A DNA stretch of 64,000 nucleotides from Aedes albopictus (taxonomy: Eukaryota; Arthropoda; Insecta; Diptera; Culicidae), in the NCBI RefSeq assembly GCF_035046485.1, contig NC_085136.1, forward strand, positions 83,655,734-83,719,733, written 5' to 3'. Positions 57,001 through 64,000 of this stretch are shown here, piece after piece; within the stretch, counting starts at the first letter, position 1; every line of letters begins with the position of its first letter. The notes below the pieces were generated by a model that was not told the origin of the DNA, searched no databases, and saw only the letters and a program-made list of their open reading frames with translations. The translations under genes were made by a program, and so were the position numbers.

Positions 57001-58795
57001 CCCCTTGGAAGCTTTCTGGAACCTCCAGGAACTCTTCCGAAATTCTTCTGAAACTTTCATGAAGCCTAAAAATAAAAATCTGACATATTTGTAATTGACG
57101 TATCTATGTCGATAAACTTCTTTTTCAGTACGAACCTTCCAACAACTAGCGTGAATCGGTCAACATTAGGATGAGATAGCTTAAGGAGGCCTTTGACATT
57201 TTGTTTCCAGACTTGCAGTGCAAATATTTTTATTTTTCTCAGAGATTGAAATAGAAAGGAATGCAAATTCATGGAGAAATGTAAGAATCTTATGTTTTGC
57301 CGGTTACTGTGTATATAATAATGCATGTTCAGCGAAACTTACAAAAGATCTTTCGTAATACAGAACAATTGCTCTTTATCATTCCATTTCATAGGTAAAG
57401 TTCCCCAATTTCCCTCCGTGAGTTTTGGGCACCCGCACGGTTTCGTACATTTTCACACAGCTCAAGTAATTTGTGTAGCAAACTTCCGCTTTCGTAACTA
57501 TACTCCACCGTTGCTGTTGTTGTTGAAAGCTTCCAACGATCCTCATCCCTTATTCTGACTCCCCCCGTCGCGTTCTCAAACCAGGTTCTCAGTTCGATCG
57601 CGCGTTAACTTATAACTTTCGGCTGAAACATCACCGGTGCTGCTCTGATGGGTGGTAGTGGCAAAGTCGGCGGAACTACTCTAGGTAGTTTCAGTCAGTC
57701 GGTGTTGGTGATGTTGGTTCCGCTGTTGCCGCGTTGTTGTAGTTAGTTGCTCGCGCGCTTGTATGCTACCTACCCAAAAGTTTGCCGGAGTATTCTTCTT
57801 ATCGGAGTGCGGCAAAATTGAAACAATGGCGAACGATCAAGGAACTGGGCGGGGGGAGTGGGGATGGTACTTTTACAAAATGGCAACTTCCGGTTCCTGT
57901 AGCGGAGCGCGGTGTAGCCGTGCGCTTCTTCCGGGCGAGAGAGTAGCGTTATAAACGATTATTTGTTAAAAACAGGATTTCTTTTTCCCCGAGCGACTTA
58001 CTAGGGAGCAGTCAGTGTGGTGGGGCAACGGAAAGGGCTGTTTCTTAAAACAAGCGGAAAATCGCTGCCATTGCTGCTTTCTTCCCTGATGCTAGCTGCT
58101 GAGTTGAATGCAGTAAACTTTTGCTCCACTTCAGCACTGTGCACTGTGTGTTGTTTGCGTTGTAGTTTTGTCGAAATTGGACGGAAGGAAGAAACAGCTG
58201 CCCGAATCTTGCCGCCGAGCACTTCGCCTTCGAAGTTTGTTTGCCAGCTGGAAATTGGAAGCGCTGATAATTTGGGCGATAACACAGCGCGCGCACTTGG
58301 GGGAAACTTTTCGTCAAGCGGAAAATGCGGAATTAACCTGCAGGTTACATTTGCTTCGAAGAATGGCAAACAGTAGCAGGATGAGAGCTGGTCTCTAATG
58401 AAGGACATTCATCAGTTTGCATCAATTATCGCTACCAAATGTAATCAAAAGCTTGCCCGACGGACCCCCCGAATGGTTGCATCAATTGACGCCTTTGGGA
58501 GTATCCTGTCGTATATTGTTGTCATCAACGTTTGACGCGGTGGTTTTCCATGGAACGCGTTCAGCCTGCCGGTGTTTATCTAGCAAGCCACTGCTCTTTC
58601 GGTGGTGGAGACTCAAATGTTTCATCAGGTGGAAAGGTGACCAGATATGGTTTGCTCTGAAGCGAGACAAACATTCACATGTCTTTTTATTATGTTCTGC
58701 GTTGCAAGTAATGATGAATAAAAATTGGTGAGCTCGTTCCAAATCTTCATGTAACAGCAAATGATTATTTAACAAACTATATGATTCTAATATGT
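57001..58795. other. Single-copy-looking stretch, possible promoter or 5'-exon region
   Basis: 57560-58420 is GC-richer and non-repetitive; overlapping frames on both strands (119 codons plus 58017-58376, 135 codons minus 58001-58408) have no recognisable domain. Initiator-like AGCAGTCAGTG lies near 58010. Nothing firm; noted because it contrasts with the surrounding repeats. Confidence 0.35.
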
Positions 58796-61700
58796 AAAGT
58801 AAATGATTTCCTGGAGAAATTCTTAAGGAATGCCATTAGCAACCTTGAAAGAACAATAGGAGGAATCCCTGAAGAAACTCCTGCAAGGATTTCTAAACGA
58901 GCTCGAGGTGGAATTTCTTATTGAACTCCTGGACTAACCCATGCAGGAACTGCTGTACGAAATCCTGAAGGTACTTCTGTGAGAACTCCTGGTGATTCAG
59001 CAATCTGTCTTAGTGAGATCTATGCAGAAACTTCTGAAGACATCTCTAATTTAAATTTCCAGGAAGATTCCCCGATGGGATTTCTGGAAGAGTTCACGAA
59101 AACATTGTAGGAGGAATCCCCGAAGAAATTCCAAGATGATTCCCCGATGGATTTCTAGGAGAAATCATCGAAAAATATCCCGGAGGAACCTTCGACGAAA
59201 TTTCAGGAGGAATCTTTGAAGGAATTTCAGAAAGAAAATGCTAATCCTAGAGACATCCGTGCATCCAACTCCTGGATGCCCTAAATAAACTTCTTAAGGA
59301 ACCCCCTAAAGAAGAACTGGAGGAATCTCAGAAGGAACTCCTGGACTAATCCCTAAAACTTCTGTAGGAGAATCCCCGATGGAATTCCAGGAGGAATTTC
59401 CGAAAAAAAAACAGAAGGAATCCACAAAGAAATTCCAAAAGGAATCTCCTGAGGGGTTTCAGGAGAAATCCCCTTAGGAATTTTAAAAGGAATCCTCGAA
59501 GTAATTTCAGGAGAAATCCCCGACGGAATTTCAGGTGGAATCCTGGATGGAAGTCCAGAAGAAATTTTCGACAGAAGTTATGGAGGAATCCCCGAAGGAT
59601 GTCCAGGAGAAATCCCTGAAAGAAGGCCAGGAGGAATCCTTAATGGGATTTCAAAAGGTATCCTCGAAGGAATTCCAGCAGAATTCCTCGAAGGAATTTC
59701 AGGATGAATCCACGAAGGATTTCCAGGAGGAATCTCCGAAGAAAGGCCAGGAGAAATCCCCGAAGGAAATCCCTGAGGAAAACCAGAATGAATTCCTGGA
59801 GGAAGTCCAGGAGGAATCCTCGATGGGAGTCCAGCAGGAATTCTCGACAGAAGTCCTGGAGGAATCCCCGAAGGATATCCAGGAGAGATCTTCGAAGGAA
59901 ATCCATGAGGAATAACCGAAGGAATTTCTGGAGGAATCCCCGTAGAAATTCCAGTAGGAATCCTCGAAGGAAGTCCAGGAGGAATTCCCAAATAAATTCG
60001 AGGAGGTATTCTCAAAGGAATTCCAGAAGGAATCCTCAACGGAATTCCAGGGAAAAAGTACTGAAAGAAGTGCAAGAGGAAACCTCGAAGGAATCTCATG
60101 AGGAATCCCTGAAGAAATTTCAGCAGGATTTCCAGGAAGATTTCCCGTAGAAATTCTAGGAGAAATCTATGATGGAAGTCCAGGAGGAATCCCCGAAAGA
60201 TGTCCAGGAGGAACCTCAGAAGGAATTCCAGGAAGAATTCCCAAAATAGTTCCAGGAGGAATCCCTAAAGGAATTCCAGGAGAAAACTCTTAAGGTATTT
60301 CAGGGGACATCCCCGCAGAAATTTCAAAAGGAATTTTCGATGGAAGTCCAGAAGAGATTCTCGACAGAATTCATGAAGTTATCCCCGAAGGATGTCCAGG
60401 AGGAATCCTCGGAAGAAGGCAAGGAGGAATCCTCAAAGAAATTTCTAAAGGAATCGTTGAAAGCATTCCTTGAAGGAATTTAAGGATTAATCTCTGAAGG
60501 AATTCTAGGAGGAATCTCTGAAGAAAGGCCAGCAGGAATCCCCGAAGGAAATTCCTGAGGAATATCAAAAGGAATTCCTGGTGGAATCCCCGAAGAAATT
60601 CCAGGAAGAATCCCCGGAGGAAGTCCAGGAGAAATCCTCAATGGGAGTCCAGAAGGAATTCTCGACAGAAGTCCTGGAAGAGTCCCCGAAGGATGTCTAG
60701 GAGAAATCCCCGAAGGAAATCCATGAGGAATATCCGAAGGAATTCCTCAAGAAATCCCTGAAGGAATTCCTGAAGGAATCCCTGATAAAATCCCTGAAGG
60801 AATTCTTGATGGAATCCTGAAGGAATTCCTGAAGGCATCCCTGAAGAAATCCCTGAACGAATTCCTGAAGGAATCTCTGAAGGAATCTCTGGAGAAATTG
60901 CTGAAGAAATTCCTGGAGAAATTCCCGAAGCAATCCCTGGAGGAATTCTTGAAGGAAACCTTGAAGAAATTCCTGAAGGAATTCCTAGAGGAGTTCCTGA
61001 AGGAATCCTTGGAGGAATTCCTGAAAAAATCCCTGGAGGAGTTCCTGGAGGAAACCATGAAGAAATCCCTGAAGGAATCCCTGAAGAAAGCCCTGAAGGA
61101 ATCCCTGAACGAATTCCTGAAGGGATCGCTAAAGGAATCTCTGGATAAATTCCTTAAGAAATTCCTGGAGAAATTCCTGAAGAAATTCCTGGAGAAATTC
61201 CCGAAGTAATCCCTGGAGGAATTCCTGAAGGAATCCCTGGAGGAATTTCTAAAGAAAACCCTGGAGAAATTTTTGAAGCAATTCCTGGAGGAATTCCTGA
61301 AAAAATCCATGAAGGAGTTCCGAAGGAAACCATGGAGAAAACCCTGAAGGAATCCCTAAAGGCATCCCTGAAGGAATTCCTGAAGGCATCCCTGAAGGAA
61401 TTCCTGAAGGCATCTCTGAAGGAATCCCTGGAAGAATTCCTGAAGAAATCCATGAAGGGATCTCTGGAGAAATTCCTGTGAAAATTCCTCCAGAGATTCC
61501 CGAAGTATTCCCTGGAAGAATTCCTGAAGGAATCCCTGGAGGAATTCCTAAAGGAGACCCTGGAGAAATTCTTGAAGTAATTCCTGGAGGAGTTCCTGAA
61601 GGAATCCGTGGAGGAATTCCTGAAAAAAATCCCTGGAGGAGTTCCTGAAGGAAACCATGAAGAAATCACTGGAAGAATTCCTGAAGGAATTCCTGAAGGC

Positions 61701-62568
61701 ATCCCTGAAGGAATCCCTGAACGAATTCCTGAAGGGATCCCTAAAGGAATCTCTGGATAAATTCCTGAAGAAATTCCTGGAGAAATTCCTGAAGAAATTC
61801 CTGGAGAAATTCCCGAAGTAATCCCTGGAGAAACTCCTGAAGGAATCCCTGGAGAAATTCCTAAAGAAAACCCCGGAGAAATTCTTGAAGTAATTCCTGG
61901 AGAAATTCCTGAAAACATCCATGGAGGAGTTCCTGAAGAAAACCATGAAGAAAACCCTGAAGGAATCTCTGAAGGCATCCCTGAAGGAATTCCTGAAGGC
62001 ATCCCTGAAGGAATTCCTGAAGGCATCCCTGAAGGAATTCCTGAAAGAATTCCTGAAGGAATCCATGGAGGGATCTCTGGAGAAATTCCTGTAGAAATTC
62101 CTCCAGATATTCCCGAAGTAATCCCTGGAGGAGTTCCTGAAGGAATCCCTGGAGGAATTCCTAAAGGAAACCCTGGAGAAATTCTTGAAGTAATTTCTGG
62201 AGTAGTTCCTGAAGGAATCTCTGGAGGAATTCCTGAAAAAATCCCTGGAGGAGTTCCTGAAGGAAACCATGAAGAAATCCCTGAAGGAATCCCTGAAGGA
62301 ATCCCTGAAGGAATCCCTGAAGGAATCCCTGAAGGAATCCCTGAAGGAATCCCTGAAGGAATCCCTGAAGGAATCCCTGAAGGAATCCCTGAAGGAATCC
62401 CTGAAGGAATCTCTGAAGGAATCCCTGAAGGAATCCCTGAATGAATCCCTGAAGGAATCCCTGAAGGAATCCCTGAAGGAATCCCTGAAGGAATCCTTGA
62501 AGGAATCCCTGAAGGAATCCCTGAAGAAATCCCTGAAGGAATCCCTGAAGGAAGCTCTGAAGAGATAT

Positions 62569-62738
62569 GGCGCTGTCCATAAACTACGTAGACTTTTTTT
62601 CGACCATCTCAGACCCCCCCCCCCCCTCCCCCCTCGTAGACTTTTGTTCATACAAAATTTTAGAAATTTGTATGGAGCGTAGACTTTGATCAGACCCCCC
62701 GTCCCCCCTATGAGTCTACGTAGTTTATGGACAGGCCC
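62569..62738. mobile_element. 170-bp palindromic MITE, copy 2, in the 12-bp satellite
   Basis: Same palindrome as 54374-54540: CTGTCCATAAACTACGTAG and its mirror, C runs in the same places. TAT on both sides (62566-62568, 62739-62741) suggests a 3-bp duplication as in PIF/Harbinger-type elements. It interrupts the most homogeneous part of the array, so it is a late insertion. Confidence 0.85.
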
Positions 62739-63743
62739 TATCTGGAGAAATACCTGAAGAAATTCCTGGAGAAATTCCCGAAGTAATCCCTGGATGAATT
62801 CCTGCAGGAATCGCTGAAGTAATTCCTGAAAAAATCCCTGGAGGAATTCCTGAAGGAAACCATGAAGAAATCCTTGAAGGAGTCCCTGAAAGAATTCCTG
62901 AAGGCATCCCTGAAGGAATCCCTGAACAAATTCCTGAAGGAGATCCCTGGAGGAATTCCTGAAAAAAATCTTGAAAGAATCCCTAAAGGAATCTTAGGAT
63001 AAATTGCTGAAGAAATTCCTGGAGAAATTCCTGAAGAAATTCCTGGAGAAATTCCCGAAGGAATTTCCAGGAATCCCTGGAGAAATTCCTAAAGGAAACC
63101 CTGGAGAAATTTTTCAAGTAATTCCTTGAGGAGTTCCTGAGGGAGTCCTTGGAGGAATTCCTGAAAAAATTCCTGGAGGATTTCCTGAAGGAAACCATGA
63201 AGAAATCCCTAAAGGAATTCCCTGAAGGAATTCTTGAAGACATCCCTGAAGGAATCCCTGAACGAATCCCTGAACGAATTCCTGAAGGAATCCCTGAAGG
63301 GATCGCTGGAGAAATTCCTGAAGAAATTCCTGGAGAAATTCCCGAAGTAATCCCTGGAGGAATTCCTGAAGGAATCCCTGGAGGAATTCCTAAAGGAAAC
63401 CCTGAAGAAATTCTTGAAGAATTTCCTGGAGGAATTCCTGAAAAAATCCCTGGAGAAATTCCTGAAGGAAACCTTGGAGAAATTTCTGAAGGAATTCCTG
63501 GAGGAATTCCCGAAGAAGTCCCTGGAGGAAATCCTGAAGAAATCCATGGAGGAATTACTGAAGAAATCCCTGGAGGAATTCCTTAAGGAATCCCTGGAGG
63601 AATTCCTGGAAGAATTCCTGAGGGAATCTCTAGAAAAATTATTGAAGGAATCTCTGAAGCAATTACTGAAGAAATCTCTGGTGGAATTCCTGAAGGAATC
63701 CCGGGAAAAATTGTTGAAGAAATCCGTGGAGGAATTCCTGCCC

Positions 63744-63848
63744 CACTAGCACACAAGTTCTACATCAGTTTTTGTGACTCTTATATGACCAAATTTGGTC
63801 ATATAGGAGTTATTTCGACTCTTCTAAAACATATGTGCTACTAGGGTG
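63744..63848. mobile_element. Short palindromic insert in the satellite
   Basis: About 100 bp unrelated to the 12-bp units, with ACTAGCACA near the left, TGTGCTACTAG near the right and a central palindrome ATATGACCAAATTTGGTCAT. Looks like a small MITE; ends and duplication unclear. Confidence 0.6.
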
Positions 63849-64000
63849 AAGGAATCCTGGAGAAAATCCTTTAAGAATTCCTGAAGGAAATCCTTAGAGA
63901 ATCCCTGGAGGAAATCCTTTCCGATGGAATTCCTGGAGAAATCCCTGGAGAAATTCCTGGTGAAATCCTGGATAAAATCCTTAAGGAAATTCTGGATGGA

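Larger units (their letters stand above)
58800..64000. repeat. 12-bp satellite array (GGAATYCCTGAA type) with ~300-bp higher-order repeat, incomplete at window end
   Basis: Tandem 12-bp units throughout. 58800-60700 is degenerate (GGAATCCCCGAAGGAATTTCAGGA variants). From about 60900 on, a marker ATTCCCGAAG(T/C)AATCC recurs at 60921, 61197, 61496, 61809, 62109, 62774, 63051 and 63338, giving spacings of 276-313 bp (about 23-26 units) apart from one interval lengthened by a pure 12-mer run and a MITE. 62281-62555 is an almost perfect GAAGGAATCCCT run. Frames up to 367 codons arise on both strands and are artefacts. Confidence 0.95.

Noticed and set aside
59535..60150. Coiled-coil-like glutamate/lysine-rich proteins
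   Set aside because: Same artefact in the degenerate part of the satellite; overlapping open frames exist on both strands.
61548..62651. A 367-codon minus-strand open frame, with others of 290 and 187 codons nearby and lysine/glutamate- or glycine/leucine-rich frames on the other strand
   Set aside because: All are read-outs of the 12-bp satellite in different frames: the unit is a multiple of three and rarely makes a stop. The peptides are four-residue repeats with no start context or domain.
58800..64000. CRISPR-like regularly spaced repeats
   Set aside because: Units are contiguous with no spacers, and the DNA is eukaryotic.
1..64000. Integrated non-retroviral RNA virus sequences, which are common in Aedes
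   Set aside because: No peptide in the open frames resembles a viral nucleoprotein, glycoprotein or polymerase that I recognise; only retroelement RT was seen. A translated database search could still find short pieces.

Overview
The window looks like repeat-dense nuclear DNA of a culicine mosquito, most likely Aedes. This is inferred from the repeat types (tRNA-derived SINEs, RTE-like and LOA-like non-LTR retrotransposons, many TA-flanked MITEs, and a minisatellite-bearing element of a kind I associate with Aedes), not from a database match. I found no intact host protein-coding gene. Almost every long open frame is either a decayed retrotransposon fragment or a by-product of tandem repeats whose unit is a multiple of three bases.

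Layout. 0-4.6 kb: a Ty3/gypsy pol fragment joined to an antisense LINE (family A) that is split by a TA-flanked element. 4.6-6.9 kb: first copy of a three-part repeat (left module, ~120-145 bp 'AAGATGGCGGC' monomers, right module), itself hit by a MITE and by a SINE with an 11-bp target duplication. 7.2-8.2 kb: TA-flanked element. 8.2-9.8 kb: single-copy-looking DNA. 10.1-10.7 kb: piggyBac-like MITE. 11-16.5 kb: degenerate 12-bp 'GGAATTCCTGGA' satellite interrupted by an ORF1-only CR1-like retroelement that carries a SINE. 16.5-18.3 kb: second copy of the three-part repeat. 18.6-21 kb: single-copy-looking DNA. 21-23.4 kb: IR/DR-type Tc1-like element with a hAT MITE inside it. 24.4-27.4 kb: LOA-like LINE fragments and two MITEs. 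27.6-34.4 kb: cluster of inverted-repeat elements and SINEs. 34.4-41 kb: LINE family B copies (the best is 38.1-40.4 kb). 41.4-44.1 kb: third three-part repeat and a 1.36-kb foldback. 45.2-52.3 kb: LINE family A copies, one split by two nested TA insertions. 52.9-57 kb: TA elements, a palindrome and a G-rich minisatellite. 57-58.8 kb: single-copy-looking DNA. 58.8-64 kb: 12-bp satellite with a ~300-bp higher-order repeat, running off the window.

Nothing works together as an operon or pathway. The informative content is insertion history: many insertions keep target-site duplications, so their relative order can be read. The best candidates for something not simply catalogued are the 12-bp satellite with higher-order structure and heat-shock-element-like spacing, the SINE family with exchangeable 3' halves, the GGG-ended TA-flanked element group, and a stem-loop motif resembling that of Penelope-like elements seen at three sites. 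Element boundaries come from inverted repeats and duplications read by eye and may be off by a few bases.
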